From Pseudomonadota bacterium (GTDB taxonomy: Bacteria > Pseudomonadota > Alphaproteobacteria > Caulobacterales > Caulobacteraceae): a stretch of DNA of 55,244 bases. The stretch is taken from assembly GCA_023428785.1 (NCBI GenBank), contig JAEYWU010000047.1:1-55244 (forward strand). Direction: 5' to 3'. Below are positions 1 through 7,451 of this stretch, piece by piece (position 1 is the first letter of the stretch; the number at the start of each line of letters is the position of its first letter). Made by a program: the position numbers and the translations under genes. Below the pieces are notes generated by a model. It was not told where the DNA came from. It searched no databases and saw nothing but the letters and a program-made list of their open reading frames with translations.

Positions 1-1
1 C

Positions 2-202
2 ACGTTCCTGGGTCTGCCCGACGTGACGCCGCTGAATGACCATCTCGTCTCCGAGATGCAACGACGCATGGACGAGAACATGGCCCGGATGCAGCCCGAG
101 GAATTGATGAAGACGTGGGCCTCGTTCGGCATGCAGGCAACCGAACAGTTCCGCGCCGTGATGGGCATGGCGACCGTCGGGACAACGCCTCGCTCCGAAT
201 AG
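2..202 (+). CDS. DUF6489-like protein, C-terminal fragment
   Basis: The last 66 residues of a gene that begins before the window. The fragment opens with FLGLPDVTPLNDHLVSEMQ and continues with a charged, Met-rich helix (RRMDENMARMQPEELMKTW). From memory this resembles the short alphaproteobacterial DUF6489 family, whose members carry an FLGLPDV-type segment followed by amphipathic helices. The function is not known. The stop codon (200-202) is two bases before the proposed TTG start of mnmE, so the two genes are probably co-transcribed. A phasin-like or PhaR-like identity is a weaker alternative. Confidence 0.55.
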   Translation, partial: TFLGLPDVTPLNDHLVSEMQRRMDENMARMQPEELMKTWASFGMQATEQFRAVMGMATVGTTPRSE

Positions 203-204
203 TT

Positions 205-1479
205 TTGGCTCACGACACCATCTTTGCGCTGGCGACACCGCCCGGCCGGGGCGCGGTCGCAGTCATGCGTCTGAGCGGGCCGTCGACCGCCAGCGCGCTG
301 TCAATGTTGGGCGCAGGGCGGCTGGAAGCGCGGCGGGCTTCGCTGCGGCGGCTTCGAGATTCGGAAGGTCGTGAGATCGATCAGGCGCTGGTGCTGTGGT
401 TCGAGGGGCCGGCCAGCTTCACCGGCGAAGACTGCGCCGAGCTTCACCTGCATGGTGGACAGGCCGTGGTCGAGGCCGCGGCCAAAGCACTCCTCGCCAC
501 CGGACTGCGTCTGGCCGAACCCGGCGAGTTCACCCGGCGCGCCTTTCAGAACGGCAAGCTGGATCTGGCCCAGGCCGAGGCGGTCGCCGATCTGATCGAG
601 GCCGAAACCCTGGCCCAGCGGGATCAGGCGCTGAAGCAGCTCGAAGGCGCGCTGAGCCGCCGATACGAAGGCTGGCGCGATCGGCTGATCCACGTCCTAG
701 CCATGCTGGAAGCCGCCGTCGACTTTCCGGATGAGGAGCTGCCCGAGGATGTGGCGGACCGGGCACGGCCGGGCGTCGAGGCCCTGATCGCTGATCTGGA
801 CGCCGCGCTGGCGGACGGCAAGCGGGGCGAGCGCATCCGGGACGGCTTCCGCATCGCCCTGACCGGCGAGCCGAACGCCGGCAAGTCGTCGCTGTTCAAT
901 GCGCTGGTCGGACGCGACGCCGCCATAGTCACGCCGATCGCGGGCACGACCCGCGATGTGATCGAGGCCTCGCTGGTGATGGGCGGCCGCAAGGTTCTGA
1001 TCGCCGATACGGCGGGCCTGCGCGAAACCGACGACGTCATTGAAGCCGAGGGCGTGGCCCGCGCCCGCAAATGGGCCGATGGCGCAGACCTGATCCTCTT
1101 ACTGTCACCGACCAGTGAACCGGTTCCGGAGACCGATGGGGCGTGGCTCGTCCGGACCAAGGCTGATCTCAAGGAGGAGCCCGGCGCGATCAGCGCGACG
1201 ACAGGACACGGCCTGGACGACCTCCAGGCCCGACTTACCCAGGCGGTCATCGCGGCCACCAGCGGCGCCGACTTCCCCGCAGCGACCCAGGCCCGCCACA
1301 CGGGCCGTCTGATCCAGGCCCGGGCGCATTTGGATCGAGCGCGCGATCACCTTGAAGCGCCGGAACTGGCCAGCGAAGATGTGCGCCTCGCCATCCGTTC
1401 GCTGGAAGCGGTGACCGGGCGGATCGACGTCGAGGCGGTTCTGGACGTGATCTTTTCCAGCTTCTGCATCGGCAAGTGA
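205..1479 (+). CDS. mnmE: tRNA modification GTPase MnmE
   Basis: With MnmG it builds the cnm5/cmnm5 group on the wobble uridine (U34) of several tRNAs, using 5,10-methylene-THF, glycine or ammonium, and GTP. The N-terminal THF-binding domain starts DTIFALATPPGRGAVAVMRLSG. The G domain shows G1 GEPNAGKSS (about 221-229), the switch segment IAGTTRD, G3 DTAGLRET (about 268-275) and G4 TKAD (about 318-321). The C-terminus is the family signature FCIGK, whose Cys is essential. A TTG start at 205 gives 424 aa and places DTIFALATPP at residue 4 as in homologues. The GTG at 115 would add 30 non-conserved residues overlapping the previous gene. The end of this gene forms part of a 48-bp tandem unit with the parS sites. 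Confidence 0.96.
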   Translation: MAHDTIFALATPPGRGAVAVMRLSGPSTASALSMLGAGRLEARRASLRRLRDSEGREIDQALVLWFEGPASFTGEDCAELHLHGGQAVVEAAAKALLATGLRLAEPGEFTRRAFQNGKLDLAQAEAVADLIEAETLAQRDQALKQLEGALSRRYEGWRDRLIHVLAMLEAAVDFPDEELPEDVADRARPGVEALIADLDAALADGKRGERIRDGFRIALTGEPNAGKSSLFNALVGRDAAIVTPIAGTTRDVIEASLVMGGRKVLIADTAGLRETDDVIEAEGVARARKWADGADLILLLSPTSEPVPETDGAWLVRTKADLKEEPGAISATTGHGLDDLQARLTQAVIAATSGADFPAATQARHTGRLIQARAHLDRARDHLEAPELASEDVRLAIRSLEAVTGRIDVEAVLDVIFSSFCIGK

Positions 1480-1484
1480 CCAAC

Positions 1485-1500
1485 TGTTTCACGTGAAACA
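1485..1500. promoter_or_regulatory. parS: parS centromere site 1
   Basis: A perfect 16-bp palindrome TGTTTCACGTGAAACA, identical to the bacterial chromosomal parS consensus. ParB dimers load here and spread as CTP-dependent clamps to form the partition complex pulled by ParA. The site lies 5 bp after the mnmE stop and about 3.4 kb upstream of parB, the usual neighbourhood in Caulobacterales. Confidence 0.95.
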
Positions 1501-1532
1501 GCCCTGGCCGTCTGCATCCGAAAGTGATCGCG

Positions 1533-1548
1533 TGTTTCACGTGAAACA
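1533..1548. promoter_or_regulatory. parS: parS centromere site 2
   Basis: A second perfect TGTTTCACGTGAAACA, exactly 48 bp from the first. One extra matching base pair on each side makes an 18-bp palindrome (1532-1549). It lies 66 bp upstream of the mnmG start codon, so ParB bound here could also affect expression of mnmG and downstream parAB; that effect is inference. Confidence 0.95.
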
Positions 1549-1614
1549 CTCTGACCCCCGTGGCCGGCCCCTGCACCTTCTGCTATAGCCCCTTCCTTCT
1601 TTCGGAGCTCGTTT

Positions 1615-3492
1615 TTGGCCCAGTCCTGGGATGTGATTGTGATCGGCGGCGGCCATGCCGGCTGCGAGGCGGCGCATGCCGCCTGGCGCGCCGGTGCGCG
1701 CACTCTGCTGCTCACCCACAAGGTCGAAACCATCGGTGAGATGAGCTGCAATCCGGCCATCGGCGGACTCGGCAAGGGCCATCTGGTGCGCGAGATCGAT
1801 GCTCTGGACGGCCTGATGGGCCGCGTGGCCGATCAGGCGGCGATCCAGTACCGGCTCCTGAACCGCTCCAAGGGCCCAGCCGTTCGCGGCCCGCGTTCCC
1901 AGATCGACCGGGGCCTCTATCGCGCGGCCATGCAGGCGGCCCTCGCCGAGAGCGAAGGGCTGGCCATCGAGGCCGCGGCCGTCGAGGATCTGATCGTCAA
2001 AGATGGCCGAGTGGCCGGTGTCTCCGATGATCAGGGCCGCGTCTGGCGTGCGCCGGCGGTGGTCCTGACGACCGGCACGTTCCTCAAGGGCGTCATCCAT
2101 AGGGGCGACGAGCGCATCCCCGCCGGACGCATCGGCGACCAGCCGTCCATCGGCCTGTCGGACCGGCTCTATTCTCTGGGCCTGCGCATGGGCCGGCTCA
2201 AGACCGGCACGCCCGCGCGCCTGGAAGCCGACAGCATTGCCTGGGACCAGCTGGAGATGCAGGCCGCCGATGATGCGCCCTCGCGATTCTCCTTCCTGGC
2301 CAACGGGTCGATCCCTGAACAGATCGCCTGCGGCGTCACCCATACGAACGAGGAGACGCACCGGATAATCGCCGAAAACCTGGGCGAATCCGCCGTCTAT
2401 GGCGGCCGGCTGTCGGGCAAGGGCCCGCGCTACTGCCCATCGATCGAGGACAAGGTCGTCCGTTTCGCCGACAAGACCAGCCATCAGGTCTTCCTGGAGC
2501 CCGAGGGTCTGCCCGGGAATTCGGACGGGGAGACGGTCTATCCGAACGGTGTCTCGACCTCTGTATCGGAGGCCACCCAGCTGGCCTTTTTGAAGACCAT
2601 GCCCGGCCTCGAGCAGGTTCGGGTGCGGCGGTATGGCTATGCGATCGAGTATGACTATGTCGATCCGACCAGCCTTCATCCGACGCTGGAACTGCGATCC
2701 ATACCGGGCCTCTATCTGGCCGGACAGATCAACGGCACGACAGGCTATGAGGAGGCGGGCGCTCAAGGCCTGGTCGCCGGCCTGAACGCGGCTCGCGCCG
2801 CGGGCGGTCAGGACGGTCTCGTGCTCGGACGGGATGAAGCCTATGTCGGCGTGCTCATCGACGACCTCGTCACCAAGGGTGTGACCGAGCCCTACCGCAT
2901 GTTCACCAGTCGGGCCGAGTTCCGCCTAACGCTGCGAGCGGACAATGCGGATCAACGGTTGACACCGATAGGAATCAATATGGGCCTCGTGGGCCCGGAT
3001 CGTCGCCACGCGTTTGAATCCAAGGCTGAATCCCTAGCGTCGGCGCGCGCGCTGATGACTGAAACCCAGTTGACGCCAAATGAGGCCAACCGACTGGGCC
3101 TCAACGTCAATCAGGATGGTCAACGCCGCTCCCTGAGCCAACTGCTGGCCTATCCCGGCGCGTCTCTGGAGACCTTCGCACCGGCCTGGCCTGAGATCAT
3201 GGACTGGTCCGCCGATGTCGCCGAACAGGTCGAGATCGACGCGGCCTACGCCGGCTATCTCGGGCGGCAGGAAGCGGATGCCCAAGCGCTGCGCCGGGAC
3301 GAGGCGCTGGTCATACCGGCCGATCTGGATTTCACCACCGTCGGTGGCCTGTCCAATGAGGTTCGCGAGAAGCTGACCGCCGTGCGTCCGCGGACCCTGG
3401 GTCAGGCCGGACGGATTGAAGGCGTGACGCCGGGCGCCCTGACGGCGCTTCTCGCCCATGTCCGTCGGACACGTGAATCGGCGGCCGCCTGA
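1615..3492 (+). CDS. mnmG: tRNA uridine-5-carboxymethylaminomethyl modification enzyme MnmG (GidA)
   Basis: FAD/NADH-dependent partner of MnmE in wobble-uridine modification. The 625-aa length is typical. The N-terminus has the Rossmann FAD motif VIGGGHAGCEAA (about residues 9-20), followed by the family signatures MSCNPAIGGLGKGHLVREIDALDG and KGPAVRGPRSQIDR. GTTGYEEAGAQGL and PYRMFTSRAEFRL are further conserved blocks. The start is TTG at 1615 with GGAG at 1604-1607 (7-nt spacing). It lies 135 bp after mnmE, with both parS sites in the gap, and is followed after 3 bp by rsmG. Confidence 0.97.
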   Translation: MAQSWDVIVIGGGHAGCEAAHAAWRAGARTLLLTHKVETIGEMSCNPAIGGLGKGHLVREIDALDGLMGRVADQAAIQYRLLNRSKGPAVRGPRSQIDRGLYRAAMQAALAESEGLAIEAAAVEDLIVKDGRVAGVSDDQGRVWRAPAVVLTTGTFLKGVIHRGDERIPAGRIGDQPSIGLSDRLYSLGLRMGRLKTGTPARLEADSIAWDQLEMQAADDAPSRFSFLANGSIPEQIACGVTHTNEETHRIIAENLGESAVYGGRLSGKGPRYCPSIEDKVVRFADKTSHQVFLEPEGLPGNSDGETVYPNGVSTSVSEATQLAFLKTMPGLEQVRVRRYGYAIEYDYVDPTSLHPTLELRSIPGLYLAGQINGTTGYEEAGAQGLVAGLNAARAAGGQDGLVLGRDEAYVGVLIDDLVTKGVTEPYRMFTSRAEFRLTLRADNADQRLTPIGINMGLVGPDRRHAFESKAESLASARALMTETQLTPNEANRLGLNVNQDGQRRSLSQLLAYPGASLETFAPAWPEIMDWSADVAEQVEIDAAYAGYLGRQEADAQALRRDEALVIPADLDFTTVGGLSNEVREKLTAVRPRTLGQAGRIEGVTPGALTALLAHVRRTRESAAA

Positions 3493-3495
3493 TCC

Positions 3496-4110
3496 ATGAA
3501 CGCCCATGATTTTCAGGCCCTGACAGGGGCCAGCGAGACCGCCATCGCCGATCTGGACGCCTATCGGCTGATGTTGGAGGACGGCAATGCGGTGATGAAT
3601 CTGGTCGGGCCCGCGAGCCTGCCGGACTTCTGGAACCGCCACGCCCTGGACAGCGCCCAGCTGTTGCCGCTCGCGCCCAACGCCCGGGTGTGGGCCGATC
3701 TCGGCGCCGGAGCCGGCCTTCCGGGAGTCATACTGGCCATACTTCTGAAAGAGACGCCGGGCGCAAAAATCTGGCTGATCGACAGCCAGACGAAACGCAC
3801 CAAGTTTCTGGAGAAGGTTGTCAGCGCCCTGTCGCTTCCGGCCAAGGTCGTGAACGCCCGCGCCGAAACCCTAGAAATAAAGGCCGACGTGGTGACCGCG
3901 CGTGCCTGTGCACCCCTCGAAAAACTTCTGGATTTCGCCCGTCCGTACCGCGCCAGAGGCGCCGAGGGACTGTTCCTGAAGGGCGAAAAGGCGGAAGAAG
4001 AAATCCTCGAGGCGAAACGCCGTCACCGCTTCGACGCCGACGTCCTGCCCTCCCAGAGCGACCCGCGCGGTCGCATTCTTCGCATTCGGAGTTCCAAGCG
4101 TGCCGCGTGA
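3496..4110 (+). CDS. rsmG: 16S rRNA (guanine(527)-N(7))-methyltransferase RsmG (GidB)
   Basis: SAM-dependent methyltransferase that makes m7G527 in 16S rRNA; loss of the enzyme gives low-level streptomycin resistance in other bacteria. The 204-aa protein has the family blocks LMLEDGNAVMNLVGPASLPDFWNRHALDSAQLLPL and the SAM-binding loop DLGAGAGLPGVILA (about 68-81), then LIDSQTKRTKFLEKV. ARACAPLEKLL is also conserved. The ATG at 3496 follows the mnmG stop by 3 bp. The 3' end overlaps parA by 11 bp in another frame, so the mnmG-rsmG-parA-parB run is probably one transcript. Confidence 0.95.
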   Translation: MNAHDFQALTGASETAIADLDAYRLMLEDGNAVMNLVGPASLPDFWNRHALDSAQLLPLAPNARVWADLGAGAGLPGVILAILLKETPGAKIWLIDSQTKRTKFLEKVVSALSLPAKVVNARAETLEIKADVVTARACAPLEKLLDFARPYRARGAEGLFLKGEKAEEEILEAKRRHRFDADVLPSQSDPRGRILRIRSSKRAA

Positions 4111-4933
4111 AGCCCCGCCTCCCCGCGTCCTGGCCGTTGCCAATCAGAAGGGCGGCGTGGGCAAGACCACGACCGCGATCAATCTGGGCACGGCGCTCGC
4201 AGCCGTCGGCGAACGCGTCCTGCTGATCGACATGGATCCGCAGGGCAATGCTTCCACAGGTCTGGGCGTGCCGAAGGAACAGCGCCGCGTCACCATCTAT
4301 GATTCCATCGTCGACGGCCGGCCTCTGCACGAGGCGGCGGTGAAGACGCAGGTGCCGGGCCTGTGGCTGGTGCCGTCCGATCCTGACCTGTCAGGGATCG
4401 AGATCGAGCTGGGACAGGCCGACCGCCGCTCATATCGCCTGCGTGATGGCATTGAAAAACTTAAGCAACTCAAGGCCGACCTGTCGCCGACCTATGTGCT
4501 GATCGACTGCCCGCCGTCGCTGAATCTGCTGACCGTCAACGCCATGTCGGCCGCCGATGCGGTGCTGGTGCCGTTGCAGTGCGAATTCTTCGCCCTGGAA
4601 GGCCTGACGCAGCTGATGCGGACCGTCGATCTGGTGAAATCGAGCCTGAACACCCGCCTGGAGATCCAGGGCATCGTCCTGACCATGTACGATCGCCGCA
4701 ACGCCCTGTCGGGACAGGTCGAGGCCGATGTCCGCGGGCATTTCGGGGATAAGGTCTATGAGACGGTGATCCCGCGTAATGTGCGGGTGTCTGAGGCGCC
4801 GGGCTTCGGCAAGCCGGCCCTGATCTATGATCTGAAATGCGCGGGCAGCCAGGCCTATCTGAGACTGGCGCGCGAACTGGTCGGCCGCGAGCGCGCTCGC
4901 AGGCGGACGCAGAAACTCCTAGAGGCGAACTAA
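4100..4933 (+). CDS. parA: Chromosome-partitioning ATPase ParA
   Basis: Walker-type ATPase (deviant P-loop, MinD/ParA superfamily) that binds DNA in its ATP form and moves ParB-parS complexes to the new pole. The signature KGGVGKTT lies at about residues 17-24, followed by DMDPQGNASTG and the second Walker motif DCPPSLNLLTVNA. The C-terminal part keeps VIPRNVRVSEAPGFGKPAL, typical of chromosomal ParA/Soj. The chosen GTG start overlaps the end of rsmG; the stop overlaps the parB start in TAATG, suggesting translational coupling. Length 277 aa. Confidence 0.97.
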   Translation: MPREAPPPRVLAVANQKGGVGKTTTAINLGTALAAVGERVLLIDMDPQGNASTGLGVPKEQRRVTIYDSIVDGRPLHEAAVKTQVPGLWLVPSDPDLSGIEIELGQADRRSYRLRDGIEKLKQLKADLSPTYVLIDCPPSLNLLTVNAMSAADAVLVPLQCEFFALEGLTQLMRTVDLVKSSLNTRLEIQGIVLTMYDRRNALSGQVEADVRGHFGDKVYETVIPRNVRVSEAPGFGKPALIYDLKCAGSQAYLRLARELVGRERARRRTQKLLEAN

Positions 4934-5805
4934 TGTCCGAACGTCAAAGAGGCCTGGGTCGTGGTCTGTCGGCCCTGCTGGGCGAAGCCGCCGCCGATGT
5001 CGCCGCCGATGCGCCGCCGCCGTCGGCCCCGACCGATACGCCGATCGAGCTGATCCGCCGCAATCCGGACCAGCCGCGCCGCGCCTTCTCGGAAGAGGAG
5101 CTAGAATCGCTGGCCGCCTCGATCCGCGATAAGGGTGTGCTGCAGCCGATCCTGATCCGTCCGGCCCCGAACGGGGACGGCTTTCAGATCGTGGCGGGCG
5201 AACGCCGCTGGCGCGCGTCGCAGCGGGCCGGCCTGGCCGCCATCCCGGCCGTGGTCCGCGAGCTGGATGACCGGCAAGTCCTTGAAATTGCTATCATCGA
5301 GAACGTCCAGCGGGCCGATCTGAACCCGATCGAAGAGGCGCTGGGCTATCGGGCCCTGATCGAACGCTTCGGCCGGACCCATGAAGGCCTGGGTGAGATC
5401 GTCGGCAAGAGCCGCAGCCATGTGGCCAACACCCTGCGCCTGTTGTCCCTGCCGGACGCCGTGCGGGTTCACGTGGAAGAAGGCCGCCTGTCGGCCGGCC
5501 ACGCCCGCGCCCTGCTGACAGCCGAGAACGCCGAGACCCTGGCCGACCGGATCATCGCCGAAGGGCTGAGCGTCCGTCAGACCGAAGCCCTGGCGAAGGG
5601 TGTCGTCGACAAGCCGGCCCGGATCGCGGGCCGAAGGGAAACGGCCGACCGCAACCCCGACATCGCGGCCCTGGAGCGCGATCTGTCCGACAGCCTGGGC
5701 CTCAAGGTCGAGCTGGCAGACAAGGACGGCAAGGGCGCCCTGACCCTGCGCTACGGTACGCTGGAACAGTTGGACGAACTGTGCCGGCGGTTGATGCGCG
5801 GTTGA
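4933..5805 (+). CDS. parB: Chromosome-partitioning protein ParB
   Basis: ParB is a parS-binding CTPase clamp that nucleates the centromere complex. The 290-aa protein begins RGLGRGLSALLGE, the short N-terminal ParA-interaction tail. The ParB/Srx CTP-binding domain follows with RRNPDQPRR, GERRWRASQRAGL (about 89-101) and ENVQRADLNPIEEA (about 123-136). A helix-turn-helix lies at about 153-175 (IVGKSRSHVANTLRLL), and a C-terminal dimerisation segment ends the protein. The ATG at 4933 overlaps the parA stop by 1 nt. Its targets, two perfect parS sites, are 3.4 kb upstream. Confidence 0.97.
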   Translation: MSERQRGLGRGLSALLGEAAADVAADAPPPSAPTDTPIELIRRNPDQPRRAFSEEELESLAASIRDKGVLQPILIRPAPNGDGFQIVAGERRWRASQRAGLAAIPAVVRELDDRQVLEIAIIENVQRADLNPIEEALGYRALIERFGRTHEGLGEIVGKSRSHVANTLRLLSLPDAVRVHVEEGRLSAGHARALLTAENAETLADRIIAEGLSVRQTEALAKGVVDKPARIAGRRETADRNPDIAALERDLSDSLGLKVELADKDGKGALTLRYGTLEQLDELCRRLMRG

Positions 5806-5819
5806 TTCAAGGTTGATTC

Positions 5820-5837
5820 CACCGCCGGTCGGCGGTG
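5820..5837. terminator. GC-rich hairpin between convergent parB and holA
   Basis: CACCGCC and GGCGGTG form a 7-bp stem with a 4-nt loop 14 bp after the parB stop, between two converging transcription units. No U-tract follows on either strand, so it would be an imperfect or Rho-assisted terminator. Confidence 0.4.
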
Positions 5838-5897
5838 CAGAAACAGGTCAGGTCCTTTTGGCCCGATCAGACCAGATTGGTCAGATCGAACAGGCTC

Positions 5898-6950
5898 TCA
5901 GAGGCCCAGTCGGCGCGCCCGCGCGGCGACCGACAGAAGCGCGCGCTCGGCGATCAGCGCGTCGGGCGATCCGGCGCGCTTGCAGAGCCGGTCGGCCTCC
6001 AGCAGATCGGCCTGCACCACATCCAGCTCCGAGAGGGACCACGCGCGGGCCTGACGCAGGAACTCTCGCTCCTGTTTCCAGAAGACGCCGGCGGCCTTGG
6101 CCGCCTCCTTCAGGTCGGCGCCGGAACGGGCGAGGGTGACGACCCGGCGCAGCTTTCCGAGATGCTGGCTGGCGGCGCGCACGGCCGCGGGGCCCGTTTC
6201 GCCCTCCGCGAAGGCCCTGACGATGCCGGAGCGGGCCTGGGCCGTGCGGGCGCCGAAGGCGTCATTGGCCGCCTCGAACAAGGAGGCGTCAGGCTCGACA
6301 CCGAGGAACTCCTCCAGCTCGGCGGCGCCCAGGGTGACCCCGGAACCCGGCCCGATATAGAGGGCGAGACGCTCGATCTCCTGACGCGCGACGCCCCGTT
6401 CCTTGGGCAGGCGGCCCACGAAGATCTCCAGCGCCTCGGCGGTCAGCGAGACATTGTCGGCGCGCAGGGCCTCGCGGGCCATGCGGGCGATATCGCCGAC
6501 CTCGTCCTCATAACAGGGGATGACCCGGGCCTCGGCCGCCTTCTCGGCGACCTTGCGCAAGGTTGACTCCCGACCGAGCGCGCCGGCCTCGATCACGAAG
6601 GCCGCGTCGGGATTGAGCCGGCCTTCGACATGGGCGGTGACGGCCTCGGCGACCGCCTTGTCGATGGAGGATTTCTCGGAATGAAGCCTCAGCCGGACCA
6701 GTCGCTTGCCGCCCATCATGGACAGGGCCGCGAGCTCGGCCTCCAGCCGGGCCGGATCGGATTCCACATCGCCGTCGGTCAGGACCGCGACGTCGAACGG
6801 ATCATCAATGTTGGGAACCAGCTGCTTGCAGAGCTGTTCAGCGCGCTCGCGCACCACGCCCCGGTCACGGCCATAGATGACCACGGCGCGGGCGGCGGGA
6901 TCCGGTTTCGACAGGAAACGGTCGATATCCGGCCGTTTGGAGAGGATCAT
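5898..6950 (-). CDS. holA: DNA polymerase III subunit delta
   Basis: Delta opens the beta sliding clamp as part of the clamp loader. The 350-aa length fits HolA. The N-terminal AAA+-like domain lacks a functional P-loop, as expected for delta (AVVIYGRDRGVVRERAEQL). Further features are the segment VESDPARLEAELAALSMMGGKRLVRLR and a C-terminal helical collar domain (RLPKERGVARQEIERLALYIG). It is the last gene of the leuS-lptE-holA operon; its ATG overlaps the lptE stop (ATGA). This order is conserved in Caulobacterales. Confidence 0.93.
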   Translation of the reverse strand: MILSKRPDIDRFLSKPDPAARAVVIYGRDRGVVRERAEQLCKQLVPNIDDPFDVAVLTDGDVESDPARLEAELAALSMMGGKRLVRLRLHSEKSSIDKAVAEAVTAHVEGRLNPDAAFVIEAGALGRESTLRKVAEKAAEARVIPCYEDEVGDIARMAREALRADNVSLTAEALEIFVGRLPKERGVARQEIERLALYIGPGSGVTLGAAELEEFLGVEPDASLFEAANDAFGARTAQARSGIVRAFAEGETGPAAVRAASQHLGKLRRVVTLARSGADLKEAAKAAGVFWKQEREFLRQARAWSLSELDVVQADLLEADRLCKRAGSPDALIAERALLSVAARARRLGL

Positions 6951-7447
6951 TCCCCGCGCGCCCGCTCCGCCAGCACGCGGGCGAGGTCGCTCCGGATGAG
7001 GTCCGCCGCCTGGGCGGCCGCGCGTTCCGAGCCGTCCTGCTGGGCCACGACGCCGGCATAGGGCTGGGTCGAGGCGGCGTAGGTGGTGGTCACCGTCAGG
7101 GTGTCGGCATGAACCTGCGCCTGGGTCCGCGCATCGGTCAGGACGTAGGACACCGTCAGGTTCAGCTCATAGCGGGTCGCGGTGTCGTCGGCCCGGCGAC
7201 CCAGCGGATTGCGGCGCTCGCGCAGCTGTGTGCGCAGGCGGTAGACGGGCTCAGCCGAGGCGTCGCGGCCGAAAGCGTCTTCCAGGCGCTCGCGCAGCAG
7301 ATAGCCCGCACGCGTGTCCGGCGCCTGGACGGCGATCCGCTCAAGGCCTGCGACCACACCCGGCTCGGCGTACATCGGCGTGAACCCCGCACAGGCCGAG
7401 ACCATCAGGGCGACGAGCGCGAGGATCGGTCCGGTCAGGCGGCTCAT
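6947..7447 (-). CDS. lptE: LPS-assembly lipoprotein LptE
   Basis: LptE is the outer-membrane lipoprotein that plugs LptD and helps insert LPS. The 166-aa product starts MSRLTGPILALVALMVSAC, a lipoprotein signal with lipobox VSAC and Cys at about 19, followed by GFTPMYAE. The FTPMYA-type segment right after the lipid-modified Cys is typical of alphaproteobacterial LptE. The body is polar with beta-strand patterns (TRYELNLTVSYVLTDARTQAQV). The ATG at 7447 was chosen because it starts the signal peptide. It lies 4 bp after leuS and overlaps holA by 4 bp. Confidence 0.88.
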   Translation of the reverse strand: MSRLTGPILALVALMVSACAGFTPMYAEPGVVAGLERIAVQAPDTRAGYLLRERLEDAFGRDASAEPVYRLRTQLRERRNPLGRRADDTATRYELNLTVSYVLTDARTQAQVHADTLTVTTTYAASTQPYAGVVAQQDGSERAAAQAADLIRSDLARVLAERARGE

Positions 7448-7451
7448 GGCG

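Larger units (their letters stand above)
1463..1548. repeat. 48-bp tandem unit: mnmE 3' end plus parS, two copies
   Basis: Copy one (1463-1500) holds the last mnmE codons and the first parS site. Copy two begins exactly 48 bp later (1511-1548) and matches at 32 of 38 positions, including TCTGCATC, AAGTGA and the whole 16-bp parS. The second copy would still read Cys-Ile-Arg-Lys-stop, a degenerate echo of the MnmE C-terminus Cys-Ile-Gly-Lys-stop. This indicates that the second parS arose by local duplication running from the coding end of mnmE. Confidence 0.8.

Noticed and set aside
115..204. GTG start for mnmE at 115
   Set aside because: It adds 30 non-conserved residues overlapping the upstream gene; TTG at 205 gives the conserved N-terminus.
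5465..5480. parS-like CACGTG-centred sequence inside parB
   Set aside because: Only 12 of 16 positions match and it lies in coding sequence; the two perfect sites upstream explain ParB loading.
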